NCBI GenBank assembly: GCA_943788165.1
Contig: CALSPF010000001.1
Coordinates: forward strand, 558,001 to 622,000
Length of the DNA stretch: 64,000 bases
Source of the DNA: an uncultured Flavobacteriaceae bacterium
GTDB taxonomy: Bacteria; Bacteroidota; Bacteroidia; Flavobacteriales; Flavobacteriaceae
Reading direction: 5' to 3'
Shown in pieces: positions 26,401-35,274 of the stretch. Under the pieces are notes generated by a model. It saw only the letters and a program-made list of their open reading frames with translations. It was not told the DNA's origin and made no database searches. The number at the start of each line of letters is the position of its first letter. Position 1 is the first letter of the stretch. Both the position numbers and the translations under genes were made by a program.

Positions 26401-26827
26401 TGATGTAATACAATATAAAATGAAAAATCTAAATATTTAAATAATAAATAAAAAATTTGTAATAGAAAAACGAATCTTATTAATGAGAAATAAACTCCTC
26501 TTTTTCATCACAATGAAAAATATTTATTAGCGGGAAGGTTCAAAACCCACATTTACACTCACCACGTTCACCATAAGACATCGAAAGACATTGGAAAAGT
26601 GAACATTGAATCGCTGAGGTCTCCATCTGGGACAGATTCCTGGCATGATCGAAATGGCTATCGATCTATAAAAGCAATTGAGGGATTTTTGCATCATCCA
26701 GAACATGGTCAAATCGCTCGGATCAGTCACATCTTTTAAGGCTAAAAAAGACCGAACCACCCACCTAGCCACCCACCAAAAAAACAAACCCCCGAAAACA
26801 TTGAGCTTTCGGGGTTAAATAGTGGAG
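26401..26827. repeat. 427-bp direct repeat, copy B
   Basis: This copy is about 95% identical to 23895-24319, with 171 identical bases at its left end. It lies just upstream of the S9 peptidase start and so may contain that gene's promoter. Its right end keeps the terminator hairpin and AGTGGAG. The following bases (CAGAGAGGAGCGAAG, then TCGAAC) differ from the tmRNA end, which looks like a diverged attachment sequence. Confidence 0.85.
26494..26739 (+). pseudogene. C-terminal fragment of an unidentified protein, copy B
   Basis: An open frame of 81 codons without a start codon begins right after a TAA and ends with ARISHIF. The final 52 codons encode exactly the same residues as copy A despite eight base differences. 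The first 29 codons are His-rich and lie mostly in the block that is identical in both copies. In copy A a one-base indel breaks this upstream part, so only the last 52 codons are well supported as former coding sequence. Confidence 0.55.
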
Positions 26828-26977
26828 CAGAGAGGAGCGAAGTCGAACTATTTTGGAACAGATTTGTTAAAATTGAATAATTATGAGTCAATATTTTACG
26901 ATGTATAATGATATGCAGAGTTTTGACGAAGGAGCTGTTCTGTCAAATCAATTGTTAGCGCTAGTGTTGTTGTTTTA

Positions 26978-28183
26978 TCACAGACCAAAAGGTGGCGGAT
27001 TCGAAGCCAGTACTTTATCAATGAAATTATTAACTAAATTATTAGCCGGACCTTCATCATTAGTTGGTACATGTCCTGTATTTGGTAAGAAATGTAATTC
27101 ATGAGGTGAACCAATTTGCCCATTAATAGCTGTATTTAATCCACTCATGATATATTCAGGGTTGTTGTCAAACCCAGCATCAACTGCCTCTGCAACTGTT
27201 GGAAGATGAGCAGCAAAAGCAGGATCTGCAAGACCTGTAATCCATATACCGGGAGTTGCTCTGAAATCAAAGTTTTTGATTTGAGCTTCAGGATGAGTTT
27301 GGTTATTCACATTTGCAAAGTAACCGACTTTCTCCTCAATTCCTTCTGGTCTCCATGATGCATCATAGTTAAGTTGGCCTGATTCTAGATAAGCATCAAA
27401 TATTGCATCAATATTTTCAACAACAGCTCCAGAATCTCCGATAAGCCCAGTAATTGGTCTTCCTTCCTGCTCATAACTAAGTGCAACAGACCAAACGCCT
27501 ATTGAACCAGCACTGGTACCATGAAGCCAAGCATGAGTTGTTGGATAGTTGTCAGCTGTATAATCGATAGCAGCCATTGTGGCTTGTAACCCGTTTACTT
27601 GTGCATTAGGATTAGCAGGATTATTTGGATAGGTTGTTCCAAATCCAGAATACCAATCATGGTCGCTATATGAAACTACAAGTATTCGGTAACCTTCCTC
27701 TATCCGCCTTTTTAAAGTGTTATCTTCTAATTGGCCATTTGCAATGGTTCGAATAGTGATAACCTGCCAGAGATCATCAAACGATTCTTCATGATTCCAA
27801 GTATGTTCATCTTGATTTGGGTTTGTTTGATATACACCTTGTTCATCAAAATATCCTTGAGCACCACCATGTAGATAAATCCAAAGCGGCGCAGATGCAT
27901 TAGGGTTGTTATTGGGATTTATAACCATGAAAGTGTAATATTCAGGGTTGGATTCAATAGATAATCCTGCTTCATAAGCTTCATTTCTATAAAAATCTAA
28001 TTCTAAGGTTGCATTAAAGACACCACCATTGATAGTCATTTCATCGACCAAGCTAATTTGTGTTACCGTTCTATTTACTTTCGGAGTAACAAATAAATTA
28101 GTGTCGTTTGGTTGAATGTCGTCCTCATTACATGATGTAAAAAGCAATACAAGAATTACTGTAAGTAGAGTGCTTTTTTTCAT
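26978..28183 (-). CDS. lipoprotein esterase/peptidase-like alpha/beta hydrolase, paralogue 2
   Basis: This 401-aa protein has a lipoprotein signal (lipobox FTSC near residue 18). The oxyanion-type segment is WIYLHGGAQGYFDEQG and the nucleophile elbow is AWLHGTSAGSIGVWSVA. A C-terminal His lies in PNTGHVPTNDEGPANN. It is clearly a paralogue of the next gene upstream (shared GTSAGSIG, GHVPTN and NGLQA-MAAIDYT), and the two are separated by 2 nt. It is probably an outer-membrane-anchored esterase. The substrate is unknown. Confidence 0.78.
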   Translation of the reverse strand: MKKSTLLTVILVLLFTSCNEDDIQPNDTNLFVTPKVNRTVTQISLVDEMTINGGVFNATLELDFYRNEAYEAGLSIESNPEYYTFMVINPNNNPNASAPLWIYLHGGAQGYFDEQGVYQTNPNQDEHTWNHEESFDDLWQVITIRTIANGQLEDNTLKRRIEEGYRILVVSYSDHDWYSGFGTTYPNNPANPNAQVNGLQATMAAIDYTADNYPTTHAWLHGTSAGSIGVWSVALSYEQEGRPITGLIGDSGAVVENIDAIFDAYLESGQLNYDASWRPEGIEEKVGYFANVNNQTHPEAQIKNFDFRATPGIWITGLADPAFAAHLPTVAEAVDAGFDNNPEYIMSGLNTAINGQIGSPHELHFLPNTGHVPTNDEGPANNLVNNFIDKVLASNPPPFGL

Positions 28184-28185
28184 AT

Positions 28186-29388
28186 TTAGTTAAAAGGGTT
28201 TGATGGATTAGTAGCTAAAATTTCATTTATAAATTCATCAACAAAATCATTTGCGGGGCTAGCATAATTTGTTGGTACATGACCAAATCCTGTGGTTACT
28301 CGAACTTTGTGTATGCTGTTTGGTTGAGATACAACTGCCTGTCTAAAACCTTCATGCACCCAGTCACAGTTATCTAAGCCAACCGAATGAGCTTCATCAA
28401 TTCGAGCCAGCCCTCCTCCGCATCCAGGATCCAAATTACCGTAAATATCTAATGAGGGGATATCGTATCCATTATTTATTACATACTCTATTCCAGGAAA
28501 TCTATCTCGGTCAGCTATCCAGCCAACTTTTTTTACAGCCTCTATAATGTCAAAATCTGCCGGAAACACAAATCCACTTTCACCAACCAAAGACCCGATT
28601 AAAGTCTCTGTTCTATAAGAAGCCAAATGTGAATCCATGATAATACCATTGAGTTTAACACCTTCTAAATTATATGCGTATGCTAAAGTAAAAGCCCCTA
28701 TGGAACCAGCACTAGTACCATGTGCGAATACATGAGTTGTAGGATAGTTTGCTACAGTATAATCAATCGCAGCCATATTGGCCTGTAAACCATTTACTTC
28801 TCCTCCATGTGGATTATTTAGGTAAGGGGTGCCCATACCAGAATGAAGGTCATGATCACTCATAGAAACAATTAATATGCGATACCCTTCCATAATTCTT
28901 CTTGTAAGCGTACTATTTTCAATTTGTCCTGTGTTAGTTTGAGTATTATAAATGAGTTGGTCATCTCTTAGTCTCTCTAATGTTTTTTCAGTATTGTGTT
29001 GATTGGGATTTCTGGGTGCCCCATCAGTTGGTCTTACTCCAATTTTATATTCTCGGTTTTCATCAAAATAACCTGCACCACCACCATGAAGATATACCCA
29101 TAGTGGAGCTTCGGCTCCAGGATTATTTATAGGCTCAACTACAAGGAATGTATAGTTGCCCGAGAAGCCGCAGGTGTAAGCGGTGTTTCGATAAAAATCT
29201 AACTCTACAGAATTTGTATCGATAATTATGCTATCCTCTGCTGCCAAGTAAATAGAACTTGTAGTTCGGTTTAAAGGTGCCCAGCTATGGTCAGGAATAA
29301 TTGGAGATGGACCAATAGAACCTTCATCTTTTGAGCAAGAACTTATTATTGTAAGAAATATTATAAATAATGATGTAATCCGTTTCAT
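28186..29388 (-). CDS. lipoprotein esterase/peptidase-like alpha/beta hydrolase, paralogue 1
   Basis: This 400-aa lipoprotein (lipobox ISSC near residue 18) has LWVYLHGGGAGYFDENREY, nucleophile elbow VFAHGTSAGSIGAFTLA and the terminal GFGHVPTNYASPANDFV motif, matching its tandem neighbour. The insertions between motifs differ in length. The pair plus the upstream Crp-type regulator and the downstream S9 peptidase form a compact, same-strand set, which suggests coordinated breakdown of an acyl-peptide or ester nutrient. That role is inferred from order only. Confidence 0.78.
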   Translation of the reverse strand: MKRITSLFIIFLTIISSCSKDEGSIGPSPIIPDHSWAPLNRTTSSIYLAAEDSIIIDTNSVELDFYRNTAYTCGFSGNYTFLVVEPINNPGAEAPLWVYLHGGGAGYFDENREYKIGVRPTDGAPRNPNQHNTEKTLERLRDDQLIYNTQTNTGQIENSTLTRRIMEGYRILIVSMSDHDLHSGMGTPYLNNPHGGEVNGLQANMAAIDYTVANYPTTHVFAHGTSAGSIGAFTLAYAYNLEGVKLNGIIMDSHLASYRTETLIGSLVGESGFVFPADFDIIEAVKKVGWIADRDRFPGIEYVINNGYDIPSLDIYGNLDPGCGGGLARIDEAHSVGLDNCDWVHEGFRQAVVSQPNSIHKVRVTTGFGHVPTNYASPANDFVDEFINEILATNPSNPFN

Positions 29389-29477
29389 TATACTCTATTT
29401 AAGTTTAAACTAATAATTGAATAGTAAAATTAATTGAATAAACTCAGTATTCCATTCACCTATGTTAATCAGATAAT

Positions 29478-30053
29478 TCATTTAAGATTCTTTCGAATTC
29501 GACTTAAAGATTGGGGCTTGATGTTTAGATGAGAAGCGATAATATAATGAGGGATTTTGTCAAATAATTCAGGTATATTTTTGATTAATTCAAGATACCT
29601 TTCTTCTGCAGATGCACTATGTAGATTATAAATTCTATTTAGAGTTTGTACATATGCGTTCTGAATGCTCAACCGAAAATATTTTTCATAAACGGGATGA
29701 TTTTTGGTCATGTAATCAAATGTTTCATGATTTATCATCAGCACTTCAGTAGGTTGGTAGGCTTGAATATTAAACCCTGTTGTTGCACCTGAAAAAAAGC
29801 TGTACAAATCACCAAGCCATAATCCAGTCCCCCGAATTTGGATTACATGTTCTTTTCCATCCTTATCTATTATATTATTTATCATTAGTCCATCGTTAAT
29901 AAATGGTAAGTAATTAACCACTTCCCCTTGTTTAAATAAAAAATCTTTTTTACCTATTTTTTTGTGGACTAAACGGTCTTCTAAATCTAGATAAACATCA
30001 ATGTCTAAATCAATATGCGTATTAAATGCTTTAAATAAATTTGGATATTTCAT
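29478..30053 (-). CDS. Crp/Fnr-family transcriptional regulator
   Basis: This 191-aa protein has a cyclic-nucleotide-binding-like beta-roll (KKDFLFKQGEVVNYLPFINDG, then HVIQIRGTGLWLGDLYSFFSG) and a C-terminal winged helix (SAEERYLELIKNIPELFDKIPHYIIASHLNIKPQSLSRIRKNLK). It belongs to the short Bacteroidota type with no obvious cAMP-contact motif. It lies 89 nt upstream of the paired esterase genes on the same strand and probably regulates them. It is the gene closest to ssrA inside the acquired segment. Confidence 0.88.
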   Translation of the reverse strand: MKYPNLFKAFNTHIDLDIDVYLDLEDRLVHKKIGKKDFLFKQGEVVNYLPFINDGLMINNIIDKDGKEHVIQIRGTGLWLGDLYSFFSGATTGFNIQAYQPTEVLMINHETFDYMTKNHPVYEKYFRLSIQNAYVQTLNRIYNLHSASAEERYLELIKNIPELFDKIPHYIIASHLNIKPQSLSRIRKNLK

Positions 30054-30213
30054 TATTTAAAAGTCTTAATTTTAAATTAATAAATCGGTTATTTCATCCC
30101 TTTTTTGTAGTTCAAGATAATCAATAAATTTTTATTCTTGGGAATAGTGTCGTGAAGCGAAGGTGATGAAATCGAATAATTTTTTGGGAGGATTTAGCTA
30201 TTTTTAGAAAAAA

Positions 30214-30249
30214 TTATTCCCAAGGATAAAAAATTATTCTTGGGAATAA
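30214..30249 (-). terminator. terminator after ssrA
   Basis: Eleven-bp arms TTATTCCCAAG (30214-30224) and CTTGGGAATAA (30239-30249) form a hairpin 4 nt past the tmRNA end. It is followed on the minus strand by a T run. It differs entirely from the CCCCGAAA hairpin that lies next to the duplicated tmRNA end at 24.3 kb. Confidence 0.7.
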
Positions 30250-30251
30250 AA

Positions 30252-30274
30252 AGTGGAGTCGGAGGGAATCGAAC
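30252..30274 (-). repeat. tmRNA 3' end copy, right-hand candidate att site
   Basis: This is the original copy of the 23-bp sequence duplicated at 24313-24335. It covers the last part of the T-arm and the acceptor strand of ssrA, the usual target of tyrosine recombinases. No integrase gene is present in the 5.9 kb between the copies. Confidence 0.7.
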
Positions 30275-30647
30275 CCTCGTCCAAACAAGCAATAGAAGAG
30301 CCTTCTACATGTTTAGTTTTTAGTTAATTTTCGAATATAAGCTGACTAAAAACGGCCTACTTACACCTTATTACCTTTATTGAAAAGCTTGACCGGCACC
30401 TTCAAACTTCGATGTTGACCTTTCTGGTGCCTCTATTTTGAACGCCGTCAACAAGGGCTTTCAAGAGACATCCGGCTTCTCAACCTAGTTGAGACTTGGC
30501 ATTAACTTACTATGATTCAGTTAATTATGCAGCTAGAGCGTAGTTATTTTCGCCTATTAAAGGTTGAATACAAGTTTAACGAGCTGATATTCATTGCTCG
30601 ACATGCTTACTGTTCGATTGATCTCGCTGTCAAAACCAGTCGACCCC
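30254..30647 (-). ncRNA. ssrA: tmRNA (transfer-messenger RNA)
   Basis: The 5' end (GGGGTCGACTGGTTTTGACA) and the 3' end (GTTCGATTCCCTCCGACTCC, then A) pair into a seven-base acceptor stem with one G-U. The T-loop GTTCGATTC is present and the CCA is not encoded. The tag reading frame at 30525-30554 (minus strand) encodes GENNYALAA followed by TAA, as in other Flavobacteria. tmRNA rescues stalled ribosomes with SmpB. Its 3' end is the apparent insertion site of the neighbouring accessory segment. Confidence 0.95.
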
Positions 30648-30857
30648 ATAAAAAGAAAGAACGTGTGTTTCTTGTAGAATGCGAAATTAGGTAAATTCAT
30701 CTTTAAAAGGGGATAAGCTGAGAAATATTAACAGTTTGCCTTTAAACAGCGGAGTAGATTTCCCAAAATCGAGTTCTGCAAATGCGCTGTATTCTCAATG
30801 TTATTAGGGGTACAAATAATAAACACCTAAATGTGTTCTAAGTCAAAGATATACCGT

Positions 30858-30865
30858 TATCTTTG
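30858..30865 (+). promoter_or_regulatory. -7 box of the typA promoter
   Basis: TATCTTTG matches TAnnTTTG and ends 19 nt before the typA ATG, implying a very short leader. No exact TTG was found 20 nt upstream. Confidence 0.5.
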
Positions 30866-30884
30866 CGGCTGTAAAAAACACTGC

Positions 30885-32690
30885 ATGAACGCTATTAAAA
30901 ACATTGCTATTATCGCCCACGTTGACCACGGAAAAACAACCTTGGTAGACAAGATTATGCACCACTGCGAATTATTCCGCACCAACGAAAACAAAGGCGA
31001 TTTAATCCTTGATAACAATGATTTGGAGCGCGAGCGCGGAATTACAATTCTTTCCAAAAATATTTCGGTGGTCTATAAAGATACCAAGATTAATATCATT
31101 GACACCCCTGGTCACGCCGACTTTGGTGGGGAAGTAGAACGTGTATTGAACATGGCCGACGGTGTTTTGTTATTAGTTGATGCCTTTGAAGGGCCTATGC
31201 CACAAACACGTTTTGTATTGCAAAAAGCCATTGACTTAAAGTTGAAGCCTATTGTAGTGATCAACAAGGTGGATAAAGAAAACTGTACGCCAGAAGAAGT
31301 GCATGAATCTGTTTTTGATTTAATGTTCGAATTGGGTGCCGAAGAATGGCAACTCGATTTCCCAACTGTATATGGTTCTGCCAAGAACAATTGGATGAGC
31401 GAAGACTGGAAAGAGCAAACAGAAAATGTTGAACCGCTTTTAGACATGGTATTAAAACACGTACCTAGCCCAAAAGTAGAAGAGGGGACGCCTCAAATGC
31501 TTATTACCTCCCTTGACTTTTCTGCCTACACAGGTCGAATCGCTATTGGTCGTTTACAGCGTGGAACCCTAAAAGCAAATATGCCCGTTAGTTTGGTCAA
31601 TAGAGAAGGAACCGTCACCAAATCACGGATCAAAGAATTGAACCTATTTGACGGCTTGGGAAGAAAGCAAGTTGAAGAAGTTAAAGCTGGAGATATCTGT
31701 GCCATCATTGGTTTAGAAAATTTTGAAATTGGCGACACTGTTGCTGATGCACTAGAGCCAGAAGCATTGCCAACCATCGCAATAGATGAACCAACCATGA
31801 GCATGATGTTTACCATCAACGACTCACCTTTCTTTGGAAAGGATGGAAAGTTTGTGACCTCAAGACACATCAAAGACCGTTTGGAAAAAGAATTGGAACG
31901 CAACTTGGCCATGCGCTTGGAGGACACCAATTCTGCCGATAAATTTATCGTCTTTGGACGTGGTGTATTGCACTTGTCGGTTTTAATTGAAACCATGCGA
32001 AGAGAAGGTTATGAACTACAGATTGGCCAACCACAAGTTATCATCAAAGAGATTGACGGTGTAAAGCACGAACCTATTGAAGAATTGACCATTGACTTAC
32101 CCGAGAATGTCTCTGGAAAAGCCATCGAAATGGTTACCCTTCGTAAAGGTGAAATGCTCAGTATGACTCCAAAAGGCGAACGTATGGTTTGTGAATTCTT
32201 GATGCCCTCACGTGGAATCATTGGTTTACGAAATCAATTGCTCACAGCTACTGCTGGAGAAGCAATCATGAATCACCGTTTCAAAGAATTTCAGCCTTAC
32301 CGTGGCGAGATTCCTGGGCGTAACAATGGATCCCTTATTTCCATGGAAAAAGGAAATGCAATCCCTTATTCGTTGGACAAGCTACAAGAGCGAGGTAAAT
32401 TCTTTGTTTCCCCCAACGAAGAAATATATACGGGTCAAGTAATTGGTGAGAACTCCCGTGCAGACGATATGGTAGTCAATGTAACCAAAACCAAAAAACT
32501 ATCGAATGTTCGTTCTTCTGGTACAGACGATAAAGTGCGTTTGGCGCCTCCAATCAAGTTTTCTTTGGAAGAAGCACTAGAATACATTCAGGGAGACGAA
32601 TATGTTGAGGTAACGCCAAAGAGCTTACGTTTGCGGAAAGTCTTCTTAGATGAAAACGAACGTAAACGTCAGGCGTCCAAGATTGGATAA
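30885..32690 (+). CDS. typA: ribosome-associated GTPase TypA/BipA
   Basis: This 601-aa translational GTPase of the EF-G class has G1 AHVDHGKTTL, switch region RGITI, G3 DTPGHADFGGEVERVL and G4 NKVDKE. EF-Tu domain 2, EF-G-like domains and the TypA-specific C-terminal domain follow. It binds the 70S ribosome and assists 50S assembly and stress growth in other bacteria. I chose the ATG at 30885 (MNAIKNIAIIAHVDHG) because an upstream start would place the promoter box inside the coding region. It is divergent from ssrA. Confidence 0.96.
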   Translation: MNAIKNIAIIAHVDHGKTTLVDKIMHHCELFRTNENKGDLILDNNDLERERGITILSKNISVVYKDTKINIIDTPGHADFGGEVERVLNMADGVLLLVDAFEGPMPQTRFVLQKAIDLKLKPIVVINKVDKENCTPEEVHESVFDLMFELGAEEWQLDFPTVYGSAKNNWMSEDWKEQTENVEPLLDMVLKHVPSPKVEEGTPQMLITSLDFSAYTGRIAIGRLQRGTLKANMPVSLVNREGTVTKSRIKELNLFDGLGRKQVEEVKAGDICAIIGLENFEIGDTVADALEPEALPTIAIDEPTMSMMFTINDSPFFGKDGKFVTSRHIKDRLEKELERNLAMRLEDTNSADKFIVFGRGVLHLSVLIETMRREGYELQIGQPQVIIKEIDGVKHEPIEELTIDLPENVSGKAIEMVTLRKGEMLSMTPKGERMVCEFLMPSRGIIGLRNQLLTATAGEAIMNHRFKEFQPYRGEIPGRNNGSLISMEKGNAIPYSLDKLQERGKFFVSPNEEIYTGQVIGENSRADDMVVNVTKTKKLSNVRSSGTDDKVRLAPPIKFSLEEALEYIQGDEYVEVTPKSLRLRKVFLDENERKRQASKIG

Positions 32691-32748
32691 TTAATCAATC
32701 ATTGATTAATTCTGTTTTCAATTACCAATAGAACGTTTTAAAATAAGC

Positions 32749-32778
32749 AAAACCCCAAGTAGTTTACTTGGGGTTTTT
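32749..32778. terminator. bidirectional terminator between typA and a GT39 gene
   Basis: AAAACCCCAAGTA-GTT-TACTTGGGGTTTT forms a perfect 13-bp hairpin with A and T runs on both sides. It can serve the plus-strand typA and the minus-strand glycosyltransferase operon. Confidence 0.85.
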
Positions 32779-32861
32779 TATGCGTTGAACTAAAGCTAGC
32801 GCATCTCTAAGGCATACCTTTTATAGTTCTCTTGTTGTAGTTGTAAAAGAGAGTCAGAGGG

Positions 32862-34250
32862 TTATTGTTTTGTATGGTAAACTCCTTTTTTGCGATTTTT
32901 ATGAAAAAGGGTTAATTGATTTTTAATCGTGTCATTAAGTTTTTGATAATCTTTATGTGTTATAATTACAGCTGATGTAGGTTTTAAATACAATAATTTT
33001 TTTTGCGGCAATATTTCTATTTTCCCTTTACTATAGAACTGACTTGAATAGCTCTTGTTTTTTAAATGATATAATTTAAATTGCTCGTTTAGCGGCTCTA
33101 TTAGGTATTTATCTGTATTTGCATAGTGTTGAATGTAATTGTTATAACTACTATAAATAAAAACGACTACGGTTAACAAGGGGAGTACAGTGCTACCAAT
33201 AATTAATCCTTTTTTTTGTTTTATATTCTGCCATAAAGAAACCACCAATAAAGCAATAGGAATCATTACAGGCATAATATATGGATGAATTAAACTTTTA
33301 GAAACTGTGAAGAATAATGGTGTCCACAGCAACCATAATAGTAAAAACACCACCCATTTATCTTGTAAGATATTTTTTTTGTTAGCCCATAATTTTACTA
33401 ATAATGCCTGGAGCCAGGGTAGGGTAAATAAAAATAAGAACACCCAAATCATGCCTAAAACTTGTGACTTAGGGAAACCATATTTATCCCCTTTCCAACT
33501 TGAATCGAAAAAACGTTTAAAGTGTTCTCCTACTATAAAATAGTCTATAAAACCCTCTGTTTCTCTTTCTGCTAAATAATACCAGGGAGCGGCAATTAAA
33601 AGGACAATAAGTGTTCCAGAAACGAGTGGAATTCGATTAAAAAACAGCGTCCATTTTTTATTGATAATGAGCCATAAAATCAGAGGTGGAACGGTAAGAA
33701 TACCAATGACTGGCCCTTTTGCGAGTAAACCAAAACCTAATCCAATAAAAACGAGGTATTTCCAATACCATTTTCCTTTAGCTTGCATAGCTTCCCAAAA
33801 GCTTAGCATAACCAATGATACACAAAAGGTTAGAGCGGTATCGGTAGAAACAACTCCTGCGTGTAAAAAAAATTCGGGTAGTGTTAATAAAATAAATGCA
33901 GGCAGATAAAAAGGTAAATTTTTGCGTGTTGCATACTTTCCAGTTAAAAACAATAATGCAATAGATAATAACAAAGAGGGAAAACGAGCGGTAAATTCAG
34001 TAACTCCAAATGCCGAAAAACTTAAAGCAGAGAGCCAAGTAGATAAGGGTGGTTTTGCCCAGAAGGGTATACCATAATCAATTTGAGGAGTGATCCAATT
34101 ATTCGTTTCAGACATTATCCGGGCTATTTCAGAGTAGCGAGCTTCAGTTTTATCCATTAATGGAATAACAGCATTGAAAAAAGCACGGATTATCAACAAT
34201 GCAAAGACTGCATACTTAAAAAAATTTGATTTATTTAAGTAGTATTTCAT
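32862..34250 (-). CDS. GT39-type membrane glycosyltransferase (ArnT/PMT-like)
   Basis: This roughly 462-aa polytopic protein starts with a transmembrane segment. The luminal acidic motif in DKTEARYSEIARIM is typical of ArnT/PMT-like enzymes that use polyprenyl-phosphate sugars. About ten to twelve hydrophobic helices follow. It transfers a lipid-linked sugar to an envelope acceptor. I chose the ATG at 34250. It overlaps the upstream GT2 gene by 20 nt, and that gene is likely to supply the polyprenyl-phosphate sugar donor. Confidence 0.85.
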   Translation of the reverse strand: MKYYLNKSNFFKYAVFALLIIRAFFNAVIPLMDKTEARYSEIARIMSETNNWITPQIDYGIPFWAKPPLSTWLSALSFSAFGVTEFTARFPSLLLSIALLFLTGKYATRKNLPFYLPAFILLTLPEFFLHAGVVSTDTALTFCVSLVMLSFWEAMQAKGKWYWKYLVFIGLGFGLLAKGPVIGILTVPPLILWLIINKKWTLFFNRIPLVSGTLIVLLIAAPWYYLAERETEGFIDYFIVGEHFKRFFDSSWKGDKYGFPKSQVLGMIWVFLFLFTLPWLQALLVKLWANKKNILQDKWVVFLLLWLLWTPLFFTVSKSLIHPYIMPVMIPIALLVVSLWQNIKQKKGLIIGSTVLPLLTVVVFIYSSYNNYIQHYANTDKYLIEPLNEQFKLYHLKNKSYSSQFYSKGKIEILPQKKLLYLKPTSAVIITHKDYQKLNDTIKNQLTLFHKNRKKGVYHTKQ

Positions 34251-35007
34251 TTTCAATGTTTTTAGTTTTTAAAGGAGTTTTATACGTTTTACCAATTACA
34301 TATAAATCATACCATAACTTAAAAAAATAGCTAAAAGGTACTTTAGAATCGTCGGTATCTATCCAAGATTTTAAGGGTATTTCTCGTGCAATATCTTTTA
34401 ACTGATTTCTACCATGAATATTCATTAATCGATGAAATATTTCTACATCAAATAACCAACGTGAAATAAATTCCTTTTTAAAAATATCTTTCGCTAAGCT
34501 TTCATCAAATACTTTACAACCACATTGTGTATCATAAACATTTAATTTTAACTGTTTAGAAATTAAGGTTGCAATAATTCTTCCAATCAAGAATCGATAT
34601 GGTTTTCGTCTGATATCTGAGTTTAATGTTAAAATTCGAGAGCCGAAAGCAAAACACACTTTAGTTGATATTTGTTGACTAATAGAAACACATTCTTCTA
34701 AAGTGGTAGATAAATCAGCATCTAAGTAGGCTAATTTTTCTAACTTAAAAGTAGATAAACAAGTTGTAAAACCAATTCGTACAGCTTCAGATTTCCCCTG
34801 GTTTTCGGCATAATCTATTACAAAAATTTGGTTTGGAAAACGCTCTTTAAACTCGTTTAATAATTGTATTGTTGAATCATTAGAGCCATCATTAACAAAA
34901 CACAATAAAACTTCTTCATGCACTGTTATGAAATGCTTGTAAGTTTCTGTGTTTAATCTTTCAAATTCATTGAAGCAGGGTATTATTATTGCTAATTTAA
35001 AATTCAT
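34231..35007 (-). CDS. GT2 polyprenyl/dolichyl-phosphate glycosyltransferase
   Basis: This 258-aa family-2 transferase of the DPG-synthase type has AIIIPCFNEFERL, FVNDGSNDSTIQLL, LAYLDADLSTTLEEC (DxD) and NVYDTQCGCKVFDESLAKDIF, all typical of Alg5-like enzymes. I chose the ATG at 35007 over a TTG at 35040. It makes a lipid-linked hexose on the cytoplasmic face, and the overlapping GT39 gene product probably uses it. Together they look like a two-step lipid or protein glycosylation unit. Confidence 0.88.
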   Translation of the reverse strand: MNFKLAIIIPCFNEFERLNTETYKHFITVHEEVLLCFVNDGSNDSTIQLLNEFKERFPNQIFVIDYAENQGKSEAVRIGFTTCLSTFKLEKLAYLDADLSTTLEECVSISQQISTKVCFAFGSRILTLNSDIRRKPYRFLIGRIIATLISKQLKLNVYDTQCGCKVFDESLAKDIFKKEFISRWLFDVEIFHRLMNIHGRNQLKDIAREIPLKSWIDTDDSKVPFSYFFKLWYDLYVIGKTYKTPLKTKNIENEILLK

Positions 35008-35274
35008 CTTTTGTGTTGTATTTGAAAAAAGTTCTTGCAAAATACCTACAAAGATGGGGATAAGAGTAGATACATAGTTACGTCACAAATCTAACAAATA
35101 AAAAGCGACCAGAAAGCTTAGGAGGATTTTAAGATTACACCCTAATTAATTGTCGAAATTGTATTTTTGAGCTTACGTTCAACCTGTTTATATAGTTTGT
35201 TGCATTTTCCAAGCACTTAATTTAGTAACTAAAAGACCAAATAGAAAACCCGCTGTTGTTGAGCTTGTCGAAGG

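Noticed and set aside
26883-27104. 73-codon plus-strand frame after repeat B
   Set aside because: It overlaps the C-terminus of the esterase lipoprotein on the other strand and has no recognisable feature.
17100-30250. CRISPR array or toxin-antitoxin system in the accessory zone
   Set aside because: I looked for regularly spaced short repeats and paired small genes and found neither. The repeats present are two long copies and one stub.
24336-30251. Integrase or transposase encoded in the ssrA-bounded segment
   Set aside because: Every intact gene there is accounted for (peptidase, two esterases, regulator), and no recombinase motif was seen in any frame.
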